Shown: one piece after another, positions 17,684 through 27,327 of the stretch
How the letters are laid out: every line of letters begins with the position of its first letter
Position numbering within the stretch: position 1 is the first letter of the stretch
Source of the DNA: Clostridia bacterium
GTDB lineage: Bacteria > Bacillota > Clostridia > Oscillospirales > CAG-272
NCBI GenBank assembly: GCA_017501245.1
Contig: JAFVXI010000006.1
Coordinates: 1-64,000 of the forward strand
Length of the DNA stretch: 64,000 nucleotides
Direction of reading: 5' to 3'
Position numbers and translations under genes: made by a program
The notes under the pieces: generated by a model
Seen by the model: the letters and a program-made list of their open reading frames with translations, nothing else
Databases searched by the model: none
What the model was told of the DNA's origin: nothing

Positions 17684-18133
17684 ATGATCACCGATTCCAT
17701 AAAGAACAAGGCTCTCTACGAGGGCGTACATAAGTATTTTAAGGAGGTCCTCGAGGTGTTAAGCAGCCTCACGCCCGACAGCCCCGCAGGCAAGATCGTT
17801 ATCGACGAGGGCAACGCCTGGGTCAACGTATCCAAGATAGAGGAGAGCGCCGACAAGACGGGCAAGGACTTTGAGGCCCACCGTGACTTCATCGATATCC
17901 ACTATCTCGTCTCGGGCTCGGAGATCTTCGGCTATGCCTATCTCGGCGACCTTGAGGTGACCGTAGAGTTCGACCCCGCAAGGGACTGCCTCTTCGCCAA
18001 GGGACACGTAAACGAGCTTAAGCTCTCCTCGGGCGAGTTTATCGTCACTTATCCCGAGGATGCGCACCTCCCCGCTATGAAAAAGCTCTCCGAGGGCACC
18101 ACAACGAGAGCCATAGCGAAGATAAGAATGTAA
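17684..18133 (+). CDS. YhcH/YjgK/YiaL family protein
   Basis: A 149-residue cupin-like protein of the DUF386 family, which includes the EbgC subunit and the sialic-acid-operon protein YhcH. The family stretch FEAHRDFIDIHYLVSGSE is present, as is the late region YPEDAHLPAM with the metal-binding His. It may bind or epimerise a free sugar made by the upstream enzymes. AGGAG lies 8 bases before the ATG. It is the third gene of the AraC-flanked operon. Confidence 0.9.
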   Translation: MITDSIKNKALYEGVHKYFKEVLEVLSSLTPDSPAGKIVIDEGNAWVNVSKIEESADKTGKDFEAHRDFIDIHYLVSGSEIFGYAYLGDLEVTVEFDPARDCLFAKGHVNELKLSSGEFIVTYPEDAHLPAMKKLSEGTTTRAIAKIRM

Positions 18134-18240
18134 TTTTTCTTCGGTTTAACAAAACCTAAACAAAACCTAATCATTTTCTAAAAATTCCTTCGGTATAATG
18201 TGGAACGTAAAATACAGAACACCGAAAGGAAAAGCAGAAA

Positions 18241-18612
18241 ATGGAAAACGGATTTAACTACAGCTACAACGCCTCCGAGAGGGAGGAGATCACCAGGATC
18301 AGAGAGAAGTATGAGCCCAAGTGCGAGACCAAGCTCGACAGGATCAAAAAGCTCGACCGTGAGATCGGCAATGCGGGCGTCATCGAGTCGCTCATCGTGG
18401 GCATCATCGGCGTGCTCGTGTTCGGCGTAGGAATGTGTATGGGTCTCGGCGCTATCGGCGGCGGCCTCATCCTCGGCATCATCGTCGGCATCATCGGCAC
18501 CGTGATCATGCTCCCCGCATATCCTATATATCGCGCCTGCCAGAGAAGCGCAAAGAATAAGCTCCTCCCCGAGCTTATCGCCCTTGCTGACGAGATAGAA
18601 AGGGAAGCGTAA
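18241..18612 (+). CDS. Small membrane protein with N-terminal coiled coil
   Basis: A 123-residue protein. Residues about 9-45 are charged and helical (SEREEITRIREKYEPKCE), followed by two glycine-rich membrane helices at about 50-72 and 76-98 and a charged tail. Proteins of this shape are common in Clostridia and have sometimes been mislabelled dihydropteridine reductase; no enzymatic motif is visible. It is a separate unit bounded by a downstream terminator. Confidence 0.7.
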   Translation: MENGFNYSYNASEREEITRIREKYEPKCETKLDRIKKLDREIGNAGVIESLIVGIIGVLVFGVGMCMGLGAIGGGLILGIIVGIIGTVIMLPAYPIYRACQRSAKNKLLPELIALADEIEREA

Positions 18613-18707
18613 GGAAAGAGGGACGCATGGCGAAAAAAGCCCCTCGGCAAAAGGCCTTCCCGAACGAGTCGGGAGAGATATAAGCGCTCTCATAAACCGA
18701 AAAATAT

Positions 18708-18760
18708 AACCGGGCAGGACCCGGCATCGAGAGGTGCTATGGGCTGCTCGGTTGTTTTTT
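18708..18760 (+). terminator. Rho-independent terminator after the small membrane protein gene
   Basis: AACCGGGCAG pairs with CTGCTCGGTT around a loop that can itself pair (CCCGG with the following GGG side), followed by GTTTTTTG. Confidence 0.8.
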
Positions 18761-18870
18761 GTTAAACTTTGTTGGCATTTTGCGCCGATATCGGTGCGGA
18801 TGGCGGTTTTCTTTGTTCGAAGGTGGGTCGCAGCTCGGGCAGGCTCGATATGCTTTCGGCGGATGAGAGA

Positions 18871-18960
18871 GGCCCTAGGGCGGAGCGGGTGATCGCCGTG
18901 GCGGAAGGCCGGCTTGGTCGTTTGCGTATAAATCGAGGGGCCCTAGGGCGGAGCGGGTGA
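18871..18960 (+). repeat. Two copies of a 22-base element upstream of glutamate dehydrogenase
   Basis: GGCCCTAGGGCGGAGCGGGTGA occurs at 18871-18892 and, identically, at 18939-18960. Each copy contains the 10-base palindrome GCCCTAGGGC. The second copy ends 55 bases before the -35 box of the downstream promoter. This stretch (18761-19015) has no gene. Confidence 0.75.
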
Positions 18961-19015
18961 ATGGAGCCTGCGAATTGTTATTTTGCAAAAAAAGGCGAAA
19001 GTGTGGCATTTACTA

Positions 19016-19044
19016 TTGACTTTTCGCTTTCATCGGTGTATAAT
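19016..19044 (+). promoter_or_regulatory. Promoter of glutamate dehydrogenase
   Basis: TTGACT (19016-19021) and TATAAT (19039-19044) are 17 bases apart. The leader that follows contains a GCCGCC/GGCGGC hairpin (19085-19103) shortly before the AGGAGG ribosome binding site. Confidence 0.88.
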
Positions 19045-19055
19045 TTCACCATTAA

Positions 19056-20459
<1,404 letters not shown>

Positions 20460-20500
20460 TTAAAAAACGGTAACAATAAGTAAACTATAATAGGCATATT

Positions 20501-20535
20501 GGGGCGAAATCGGGCTACTCTTCGATTTTTGCCCC
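20501..20535 (+). terminator. Probable terminator after glutamate dehydrogenase
   Basis: GGGGCGAAATCG pairs with CGATTTTTGCCCC around a short loop. The following sequence is pyrimidine-rich but has no uninterrupted T-run. Confidence 0.55.
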
Positions 20536-20599
20536 TCTCGCTTTTCTTTGCCCCGGTGCGCCCCTTTTTCTTCTTTAGCGCTCCTTTGGCGTTTACTAC

Positions 20600-20628
20600 T
20601 TGAAAAACTTGACAGAGGGTGCTATAAT
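20600..20628 (+). promoter_or_regulatory. Promoter of the ZIP transporter gene
   Basis: TTGAAA (20600-20605) and TATAAT (20623-20628) are 17 bases apart, with TGC directly before the -10 box (extended -10). A TTGACA at 20609 is only 8 bases from the -10 box and is not the -35. Confidence 0.8.
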
Positions 20629-20674
20629 TTTATATACAATGCGTTAATTATTACGTACAGGCGGGTGAAATATT

Positions 20675-21427
20675 TTGGAAATGGTTTTATTGACTGCGCT
20701 CGGCGTTGGCGGAGCTACGGTCATCGGAGCCCTGATAGGCTTCTTATTCAAGGATATATCGCATAAGTTCTCGGATATAGTTCTTGCCTTTGCGGCGGGC
20801 GTTATGCTTGCGGCGGCTGTGCTCGGGCTGATCCTCCCCTCGCTTGAATACGGGGGAGAGTGGGGCATTCTCATCACGATAGCGGGCATCTTCGTCGGCG
20901 CCTTCACCATCAGCATCGTCGATAAGCTCGTGCCGCATCTGCACAAGATGGCAGGCAAGGACATTGAGGAGCATAAAAAATCCGACGTCGGAAGGGTGCT
21001 TCTCTTCGTCACGGCGATAGCTATACACAATCTGCCCGAGGGCATCGCCGCAGGCGTCGGCTTCGGTGCGGGCGACGTTACCCAAGCGCTGATAATTGCC
21101 GGCGGCATAGCCCTTCAGAACATCCCCGAGGGCATGGTCATCATCGGGCCGATGCTCGCAGCGGGGGTAAAGCCCGGGCGCACCTTCGTGCTTGCTATGC
21201 TCACGGGCCTTGTCGAGGTCGTGGGAACGCTGATCGGCTATTTCGCCGTGTCTGTCGCCTCCTCGATCCTGCCCTTTGCGCTCGCCTTTGCGGGCGGCAC
21301 GATGCTCTACGTCATCAGCGACGAGATGATACCCGAAACGCATGCGCACGGCTCGGAGAGGGGGGCGACCTACTCTCTGCTCATCGGCTTTTGCGTTATG
21401 CTCTTGACCGACACGCTGCTCGGCTGA
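20675..21427 (+). CDS. ZIP-family divalent metal transporter
   Basis: A 250-residue membrane protein with about eight helices, transporting zinc, iron or related ions. The paired metal-binding helices read AIAIHNLPEGIAAG and IALQNIPEGMVI, the classic HNLPEG/QNIPEG signatures of the GufA-like subfamily. TTG at 20675 has GGGTGA 6 bases upstream and is preferred to the ATG at 20681. The end GFCVMLLTDTLLG is a normal last helix. Confidence 0.9.
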   Translation: MEMVLLTALGVGGATVIGALIGFLFKDISHKFSDIVLAFAAGVMLAAAVLGLILPSLEYGGEWGILITIAGIFVGAFTISIVDKLVPHLHKMAGKDIEEHKKSDVGRVLLFVTAIAIHNLPEGIAAGVGFGAGDVTQALIIAGGIALQNIPEGMVIIGPMLAAGVKPGRTFVLAMLTGLVEVVGTLIGYFAVSVASSILPFALAFAGGTMLYVISDEMIPETHAHGSERGATYSLLIGFCVMLLTDTLLG

Positions 21428-21473
21428 GCCCTGCTTGCGGGGCGGGGGTATTCCCGAGCGACAAAAAACAGCT

Positions 21474-21512
21474 GATCCTGCCATCCCTTGCCGTGAGTCG
21501 GCTCGCAGGATC
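21474..21512 (+). promoter_or_regulatory. Hairpin in the trkA leader
   Basis: GATCCTGC (21474-21481) pairs perfectly with GCAGGATC (21505-21512), and the loop holds a further GCC/GGC pairing. There is no T-run, and the hairpin ends about 10 bases before AGGAGAA of trkA. It could be a processing site or a cis-regulatory element between the ZIP and Trk genes. Confidence 0.5.
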
Positions 21513-21532
21513 TATCACCTAGGAGAATATAT

Positions 21533-22897
21533 ATGAGGATAGCTATTATCGGTCTTGGCACAATAGGCAAGACCGTTCTGAAGGCTCTTTCCGCCGAGGA
21601 CGGAGAGCATACCATAACCATCATCGACGAGGACAAGGAAAAGGTCGAGAGCCTCATCGAGAAATACGACGTCTACGGCGTGGTCGGAAACGGCGCCTGC
21701 ATGGACATACAAAAGGAAGCAAAGGTCAGGAGTGCGGACATCGTTATAGCCCTCACCGAGAGCGACGAAACGAATATATTTGCCTGCCTCGTAGCAAAGA
21801 AGCTCGGCGTAGAAAACACCGTCGCAAGAGTGAGAAACCCCGCATACAGGCAGCAGATCGTCGATATGAAGGACGAGCTCGGCATCTCCATGATCGTAAA
21901 CCCCGAGAGAGACACCGCAAGAGAGGTCTTTAACATCATCGACCTCCCCTCGATAACCCAGATCGATCACTTCGCAAAGGGCAGGGTCATCCTCGTTGAG
22001 CTGGTCGTGGATAAGGAATGCTCCCTCATCGGCGAAACGCTCATCTCGATGGGCAGGCGCCTTGCCACCAAGGCGCTCGTCTGCGCCGTCCAGAGGGGCG
22101 AGGAGGTCATCATCCCATCGGGTCACTTTATGTATATGGAGGGTGACAAGGTTCATTTCACAGCCGATGCAAGCTCGCTCGGCGCCTTTCTCTCCGAGAT
22201 AAATCTCGTCAAGTCACCGCTTAAAAATATTATGATCGTCGGCGGCGGCAGGGTCGGCTATTATCTTGCCGAGGAGCTGTCGAAAAAGCGCAGATATAAG
22301 GTCAAGCTTATCGAGAGCGACAGGATAGCGGCAGAGGACCTTGCGGACAAGCTGCCTAAGGTAACCGTTGTTTGCGGCAACGGAACGAGGCACGATCTCC
22401 TCCTCGAGGAGGGCATAGAGGCAATGGACGCCTTCGTCGCCCTGACCGACATCGACGAGGAAAATATGATAGTCTCGCTCTTTGCAAACAAGATGAAGGT
22501 CAGAAAGACCATAGCCCAGATAAAGAGCAACGACCTCTACGAAATAATGAACGAGCTGGGCATCGAAAACAGCGTCTCGCCTAAGGACATCGTCGCCACC
22601 AGGATCATCAGCTACATCCGAGCGATAGCGAACAAGCGAGGCAGTAACGTGCTTACGCTCTACCGTATAGTAAACGGCAGGGCAGAGGCTCTTGAGTTCG
22701 CCGCTAAGAAAAAGGCGAGATACTACGACAAGCCCTTAAAGGAGCTGAAGATCAAGGATAACTGCCTCGTTGCGGCTATCATCAGGGGCGACGAGGTCAT
22801 CATCCCCGACGGAAACTCCGTCATCACCCTCGGCGACAACGTTATAGTCGTCACCACTCATAAAAACTTCGATGATCTGAACGATATCATCGAATAA
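21533..22897 (+). CDS. trkA: Trk system potassium uptake regulatory protein TrkA
   Basis: A 454-residue cytoplasmic NAD-binding gate of the Trk potassium channel. It has two RCK halves. The first starts MRIAIIGLGTIGKTVL with a downstream GNGACMD, and the second starts IMIVGGGRVGYYLAEEL with VVCGNGTRHD. Each half is followed by a TrkA-C domain (KGRVILVELVVDKECSLIG and ARYYDKPLKELKIKDNCLV). AGGAGAA precedes the ATG. It lies 9 bases before trkH. Confidence 0.95.
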   Translation: MRIAIIGLGTIGKTVLKALSAEDGEHTITIIDEDKEKVESLIEKYDVYGVVGNGACMDIQKEAKVRSADIVIALTESDETNIFACLVAKKLGVENTVARVRNPAYRQQIVDMKDELGISMIVNPERDTAREVFNIIDLPSITQIDHFAKGRVILVELVVDKECSLIGETLISMGRRLATKALVCAVQRGEEVIIPSGHFMYMEGDKVHFTADASSLGAFLSEINLVKSPLKNIMIVGGGRVGYYLAEELSKKRRYKVKLIESDRIAAEDLADKLPKVTVVCGNGTRHDLLLEEGIEAMDAFVALTDIDEENMIVSLFANKMKVRKTIAQIKSNDLYEIMNELGIENSVSPKDIVATRIISYIRAIANKRGSNVLTLYRIVNGRAEALEFAAKKKARYYDKPLKELKIKDNCLVAAIIRGDEVIIPDGNSVITLGDNVIVVTTHKNFDDLNDIIE

Positions 22898-22906
22898 GGA
22901 AGGCTT

Positions 22907-24454
22907 ATGAATTTTAAACTGCTAGGCAAGATCATAGGCAAGATAATGATCCTTGAGGGCATACTGATGCTCGCACCGCTTGCCGTGTCGATCATCTACC
23001 GGGAGTCGGTCGCTCATGTCCTTGCCTTTATAATCCCGACGGTCATCCTCGCCGCGATAGGCACAGCGCTCCAGTTTTTAAAGCCCGAGCGCTCCTCGCT
23101 CTATCAGAAGGAGGGCTTTGCCCTCGTTGCGCTCGTATGGATAATAATGACGCTCTTCGGCGCTCTGCCCTTCGTCATTAACAGAGATATACCGAATTAT
23201 ATTGACGCCTGCTTTGAGATAATGTCGGGCTTCACAACCACGGGTGCGAGCATTATCGTTGACATAACCGCTATGTCGCATTCCACGCTCTTCTGGCGCT
23301 CCTTCTCGCACTGGATCGGAGGTATGGGAATCCTCGCTTTCGTGCTTATCTTCATCCCCGAGTCGAAGGACGGCTCCTCGATGCATCTTCTTCGTGCGGA
23401 GAGCCCCGGTCCCCAGGTCGGCAAGATCGTTTCCAAGATGAAGCTGACGACGGGCATACTCTATCTTATCTACTTCGGCCTCACGGTCGCCGAGTTCACT
23501 ATCCTGATGCTCGATGCGCCCATCCCGGGCTACGAGTCCGAGAAGGTGTTCTTCAGCATGCTGGCGACCTTCGGCTGTGCAGGCACGGGCGGCTTTGGCT
23601 TCCTGCCCGGCAGCATGGAGCTTTACAGCCCCTTCTCACAGTACGTTATGGCAACGTTTCTTTACTTTTTCGGTATAAACTTCGGGCTTTACTATCTTAT
23701 CCTTATAGGAAAGCTGCGTGACGTCATTCGCTCCGAGGAGTTTAAGACCTATCTGTTGATAGTCGTCGTGTCGGTCTCTCTCATATTCGTCAGCCTCTAT
23801 TTCAGGCTCGGAAATATGACGGGCAGCTACACGGCGGAGGAGGCGTTCCGCCACGCTTATTTCCAGGTAGCGTCGATAATGACGACGGCAGGCTTCACCA
23901 CCGCTGACTATAACCTCTGGCCGATGCTGGCAAAAACCCTGCTTGTGGCGCTGGCGTTCGTCGGCGGCATGGCGGGCTCTACTGCAGGCGGTATGAAGAC
24001 CTCGAGGCTGGTTATCGCTGTAAAGGGCGCATATATCAACGTTCGCAAGCTCATCAACCCCCGTTACGTCCCCAAGGCTAAGATAGAGGGCAAGACCCTC
24101 GAGGAGGACACGATAAACTCTGTCTTCTCCTTTATCACGCTATATTTCTTCATCATCATTGCGACGCTTATCGTCCTCTCGGTCGATCCGATAAACGGAC
24201 AAACCGTCGTCATCTCCTCTGAGGCGGGCGTCGGCGAATACGAGGTTACCCACGGCTTCTTCACGAATTTCTCGGCGGCTGTCAGCTGCATCTCAAACGT
24301 CGGACCCGGCTTTGAGGCGGTGGGACCCTATGCCTCCTACGCACTGTATAACCCCATCTCCAAGATCTTCTTAACTCTCCTTATGCTTACGGGAAGGCTT
24401 GAGATCCTCCCCGTGCTTATCCTCTTCAACCACAGAACCTGGAAGAAGATATAA
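22907..24454 (+). CDS. trkH: Potassium uptake channel subunit TrkH
   Basis: A 515-residue integral membrane protein with four pore-loop repeats that conducts potassium under TrkA control. Selectivity-filter segments are visible as MSGFTTTGASI, GCAGTGGFG, TTAGFTTADYN and ISNVGPGFEAVGP. AAGGAAGG precedes the ATG. The operon ends in a strong terminator. Confidence 0.95.
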   Translation: MNFKLLGKIIGKIMILEGILMLAPLAVSIIYRESVAHVLAFIIPTVILAAIGTALQFLKPERSSLYQKEGFALVALVWIIMTLFGALPFVINRDIPNYIDACFEIMSGFTTTGASIIVDITAMSHSTLFWRSFSHWIGGMGILAFVLIFIPESKDGSSMHLLRAESPGPQVGKIVSKMKLTTGILYLIYFGLTVAEFTILMLDAPIPGYESEKVFFSMLATFGCAGTGGFGFLPGSMELYSPFSQYVMATFLYFFGINFGLYYLILIGKLRDVIRSEEFKTYLLIVVVSVSLIFVSLYFRLGNMTGSYTAEEAFRHAYFQVASIMTTAGFTTADYNLWPMLAKTLLVALAFVGGMAGSTAGGMKTSRLVIAVKGAYINVRKLINPRYVPKAKIEGKTLEEDTINSVFSFITLYFFIIIATLIVLSVDPINGQTVVISSEAGVGEYEVTHGFFTNFSAAVSCISNVGPGFEAVGPYASYALYNPISKIFLTLLMLTGRLEILPVLILFNHRTWKKI

Positions 24455-24458
24455 ATTA

Positions 24459-24497
24459 AAAAGGGCAGGGAATGCTTTTGGCATTCCCTGCCTTTTT
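24459..24497. terminator. Bidirectional terminator after trkH
   Basis: GGGCAGGGAATGC and GCATTCCCTGCC form a near-perfect stem with loop TTTTG, flanked by AAAA on the left and TTTTT on the right. It can also end the convergent flavoprotein transcript. Confidence 0.93.
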
Positions 24498-24567
24498 ATA
24501 TGCAGTTAAGTGCTATTTATAGACAAATAGCGCCGATATGTAAACTACTGATTACTTATTTTACCCA

Positions 24568-25938
24568 TCAGAGCTTAGAGATGATATCTCTTGCAACGTG
24601 TACGCCGCTTGCGGAGGCGTGGGAGAGCGAGTGGGTAATGCCCGAGCCGTCGCCGATGACGTATAGGCCCTCGTGGCAGGATTCGAGGCTCTCGTTTACC
24701 TCGACCTCCATATTATAGAACTTGACCTCGACGCCGTAGAGCAGGGTGTCGTCGTTTGCCGTTCCGGGGGCAACCTTGTCGAGCGCGTAGATCATCTCGA
24801 TGATGCCGTCGAGGATCCTCTTGGGCAAAACGAGGCTGAGGTCGCCGGGGGTCGCCTTGAGCGTCGGGGTGATGAACGCCTCCTCTATCCTCTTGGGCGT
24901 GGATCTCTGACCTCTGATGAGGTCGCCGAAGCGCTGAACGATAACGCCGCCGCCCAGCATATTCGACAGGCGCGCGATAGACTCGCCGTAGCCGTTAGAG
25001 TCCTTAAACGGCTCGGAAAAATGCTTTGCAACCAGCAGGGCAAAGTTGGTGTTTTGTGTCTGGCGCTTCGGGTCCTCGTAGCTATGGCCGTTGACGGTGA
25101 TGATGCCGTTGGTGTTTTCGCTGACGACCTCGCCCCTCGGATTCATACAGAAGGTGCGCACCTTGTCGCCGTATTTCGGAGTTTTATAAACTATCTTGCT
25201 CTCGTATAGCTCGTCGGTTATATGCGAAAAGACCTCGGAGGGCAGCTCGACCCTGACGCCGATGTCGACCCTGTTAGACCTCGTGGGGATGGCAAGCTCG
25301 CGCGAGACCCTCTCCATCCATTTGCTGCCTATCCTGCCGACAGAGATGATGCATCTTTTCGCCGTGTAGCTCTCGTGCTTCGTCCTCACGGCATAGCCGC
25401 CATCAACTATCTCGACCGTCTCAACGGGAGTATCAAAGAAGAAGTCGACCTTTGACTTAAGGTGGTTATAGAGGTTTTCTAAAACGACGTAGTTAACGTC
25501 CGTGCCGAGGTGGCGCACCGAGGCGTCGAGCAGGTGCAGATCGTGGCGGATGCACTCACGCTTAAACTTCGTGCCCGCCGTGGAGTAGAGCTTTGTGCCC
25601 TCACCGCCAAAGGCGAGGTTAATGCCGTCGACGTAGTTCATTAACTCGAGCGCACGCTCCTTGCCGACATATTCAAAGAGGGTGCCGCCGAAGTCGTTGG
25701 TTATGTTATATTTTCCGTCCGAAAATGCGCCCGCACCGCCAAATCCGCTCATTATCGAGCAGCTCTTACACTTGATGCAGCTCTTTATCTTGTCGCCGTC
25801 GATGGGGCAGTGCCTCTTGTCGAGCCTGTGTCCCGCCTCGAAAACGGCAACTCGTACCTTGCTATTGCTTTTCGTCAGCTCGTAAGCCGAGAAGATGCCT
25901 CCCGGGCCCGCTCCGACGATTATCACGTCGTAATTCAT
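24568..25938 (-). CDS. FAD-dependent dehydrogenase (COG2509-like)
   Basis: A 456-residue flavoprotein. The N terminus MNYDVIIVGAGPGGIFSAYEL is the FAD/NAD dinucleotide-binding fold. A cysteine-rich segment CIKCKSCSIMSGFGGAGAFS follows, typical of uncharacterised COG2509 dehydrogenases. Near the end, GLYVIGDGSGITHSLSHASA is the second FAD contact. The electron acceptor is unknown. ATG at 25938 lies 5 bases after GGAGG; longer starts run into the riboswitch. Control by a guanine-class riboswitch implies a role linked to purines. Confidence 0.85.
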   Translation of the reverse strand: MNYDVIIVGAGPGGIFSAYELTKSNSKVRVAVFEAGHRLDKRHCPIDGDKIKSCIKCKSCSIMSGFGGAGAFSDGKYNITNDFGGTLFEYVGKERALELMNYVDGINLAFGGEGTKLYSTAGTKFKRECIRHDLHLLDASVRHLGTDVNYVVLENLYNHLKSKVDFFFDTPVETVEIVDGGYAVRTKHESYTAKRCIISVGRIGSKWMERVSRELAIPTRSNRVDIGVRVELPSEVFSHITDELYESKIVYKTPKYGDKVRTFCMNPRGEVVSENTNGIITVNGHSYEDPKRQTQNTNFALLVAKHFSEPFKDSNGYGESIARLSNMLGGGVIVQRFGDLIRGQRSTPKRIEEAFITPTLKATPGDLSLVLPKRILDGIIEMIYALDKVAPGTANDDTLLYGVEVKFYNMEVEVNESLESCHEGLYVIGDGSGITHSLSHASASGVHVARDIISKL

Positions 25939-25952
25939 CATTTCCTCCAAAT

Positions 25953-26030
25953 AAAAAAGGCTGACCTTTGTAGTCAACCATTCTCGGTAGTTGGTAGAAA
26001 CGCTCAACCTTATTATGAGCATATACAAAG
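25953..26030 (-). promoter_or_regulatory. Purine (guanine-class) riboswitch with overlapping terminator
   Basis: On the minus strand the aptamer spans 26030 to 25966. P1 is CTTTGTA/TACAAAG. P2 has stem GCTCA/TGAGC with loop AATAAGG. J2/3 is GTTTCTACC. P3 is AACTA/TGGTT with loop CCGAGAA. J3/1 is GAC, with C at the specificity position (guanine type). The GG of loop 2 can pair with the CC of loop 3, as in xpt. Directly after, GGTTGAC (25973-25979) can pair with GTCAGCC (25959-25965), followed by TTTTTT, to make a terminator. The left arm of that terminator is part of P3 and J3/1, so aptamer and terminator are mutually exclusive. Confidence 0.92.
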
Positions 26031-26039
26031 TTCATTTCT

Positions 26040-26068
26040 ATTATACTATATTAAAGGCGTGATTTCAA
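26040..26068 (-). promoter_or_regulatory. Promoter of the riboswitch-flavoprotein transcript
   Basis: On the minus strand TTGAAA (26063-26068) and TATAAT (26040-26045) are 17 bases apart. Transcription would begin a few bases before the P1 stem of the riboswitch. Confidence 0.85.
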
Positions 26069-26148
26069 GCCCCGAGGCGTTTTTCTTTCCTTTATATATT
26101 ATATAACTCCCCCGCCGCCCCCCTTTTTTCCGTGCGGTATGTCCGAAT

Positions 26149-26189
26149 GTGACCTCGTCACAGAATTATCCTCACGGAATGGGTATAAT
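26149..26189 (+). promoter_or_regulatory. Crp/Fnr-type operator and -10 box of thioredoxin
   Basis: The palindrome GTGAC-CTC-GTCAC (26149-26161) is centred at 26155, and TATAAT starts at 26184, 29 bases later. There is no recognisable -35 box; the palindrome takes its place at about -41 from the expected start, the class II activator position. The same arrangement recurs before the superoxide reductase gene. Confidence 0.75.
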
Positions 26190-26244
26190 AAAAGCGTAAG
26201 ATAAAGAGCAAGCCTCTTATCACTAAACGAAAAGGAGATTAAAA

Positions 26245-26553
26245 ATGTCGGTTTTAAGAATTGGAAAAGATAATTTTGATATAGTAGAGAAGAGCGATAA
26301 GCCCGTCCTCTTGGACTTCTACGCAGATTGGTGCGGCCCCTGCCGTATGGTCGGTCCCATCGTCGAGGAGATAGCGGAGGAAAACCCCGAGTATCTCGTC
26401 TGCAAGATAAACGTGGATAAGGAGCCTGAGCTTGCGGGTGAGTTCGGCGTGTTCAGCATCCCGACGCTCGTTGTTATGAAGGGCGGCGAGGTCGTCAAAA
26501 AGGCGGCCGGCGCCAAGCCCAAGGCAGCTATCCTCGCTCTCATCGAGGGCTGA
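26245..26553 (+). CDS. trxA: Thioredoxin
   Basis: A 102-residue cytosolic disulfide reductase with active site WCGPC in FYADWCGPCRMVGPI. The cis-Pro lies in FSIPTLVVMKGGE. Size and fold are ordinary. AAGGAG precedes the ATG. It stands alone between the flavoprotein promoter (divergent) and the Crp/Fnr gene (convergent), and its promoter carries the GTGAC-N3-GTCAC operator. Confidence 0.95.
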   Translation: MSVLRIGKDNFDIVEKSDKPVLLDFYADWCGPCRMVGPIVEEIAEENPEYLVCKINVDKEPELAGEFGVFSIPTLVVMKGGEVVKKAAGAKPKAAILALIEG

Positions 26554-26555
26554 GA

Positions 26556-26593
26556 AAAAAGGATCGAGCCTGCGCCACAGTCAGCGCAGGCTC
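26556..26593. terminator. Terminator between thioredoxin and the Crp/Fnr gene
   Basis: GAGCCTGCGC (26566-26575) pairs perfectly with GCGCAGGCTC (26584-26593). On the minus strand it is followed after five bases by TTTTTT, so it best ends the Crp/Fnr transcript; it may also stop thioredoxin read-through. Confidence 0.75.
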
Positions 26594-26637
26594 ACCCACA
26601 AGCACGGTAAATAAATATACTTTAGCGACGCTCTATG

Positions 26638-27312
26638 TCAGCGTGTCAAATCTCTGAGCCTCTTTTTATCAACCAGCTTGACGCCACGCCTCGAGACCTC
26701 GACTATGCCCTCCGAGGCAAAGTACTTTAGCATCCTTGAAACGACCTCTCTTGCCGAGCCCATATATTTTGCTATCTGCTCGTGCGTGAGGGCGACGGTG
26801 TCGCTGCCTGTCTTTGCAGTCTCATCAAGAAGGAAGATGGCAAGGCGCTTGTCCATGCTCATAAAGAGGATCTGCTGCATGACCCACATAACGTCGGAGA
26901 AGCGGGAGAGCGCCGTCTCAAGGGCAAATATCTTTGCCTCCGGCATACGCAAAGCAAGAGCCTCGTAGGCGCAGCCGCCGACAACGACGCATTCGCTGTC
27001 CTCCTCAGAGTCGACGTAGACGTCAAAGGTTATAGTGCTCAGCACGCAGGATGCCGAGAGCATACACATCTCACCGGGAAAGATGCGGTAGAGCGTTATC
27101 TCCTTTCCCTCGTCGGAGAGGATATAGAGCCTTAAGCATCCGCTCTTAACGAATATGATGCCGGTGCATTCGGCTCCGTCATGCACGTTCATCCCCTTTG
27201 GAAATTTAACGAACTGCGAGGTGCGCAAAAAGGTTTCCCTTTCCGCCTCCGTCAGCTTGTCGTAAAAGGGAAAGTTGTTCTGAAACAGTAATTCAATCTC
27301 GGATCTGTTCAT
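26638..27312 (-). CDS. Crp/Fnr-family transcriptional regulator
   Basis: A 224-residue regulator. The N-terminal cyclic-nucleotide-like beta-roll includes FPKGMNVHDGAECTGIIFVK and LRLYILSDEGKEITLYRIFPGE. The C-terminal winged helix-turn-helix reads LTHEQIAKYMGSAREVVSRM. No N-terminal Fnr-type Cys cluster is present; scattered cysteines lie at the centre (MCMLSASCVL). ATG at 27312 follows GAGGCAG; 27324 is an alternative. It is flanked on both sides by genes whose promoters share a GTGAC-N3-GTCAC palindrome, so it probably activates them. Confidence 0.92.
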   Translation of the reverse strand: MNRSEIELLFQNNFPFYDKLTEAERETFLRTSQFVKFPKGMNVHDGAECTGIIFVKSGCLRLYILSDEGKEITLYRIFPGEMCMLSASCVLSTITFDVYVDSEEDSECVVVGGCAYEALALRMPEAKIFALETALSRFSDVMWVMQQILFMSMDKRLAIFLLDETAKTGSDTVALTHEQIAKYMGSAREVVSRMLKYFASEGIVEVSRRGVKLVDKKRLRDLTR

Positions 27313-27327
27313 TTTCTGCCTCATAAG

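Noticed and set aside
20609-20628. TTGACA near the ZIP promoter as the -35 box
   Set aside because: It is only 8 bases from TATAAT. TTGAAA at 20600 has the correct 17-base spacing.
21430-21532. c-di-AMP (ydaO) riboswitch before trkA
   Set aside because: The leader is too short and none of the conserved ydaO motifs is visible; only a simple hairpin is present.
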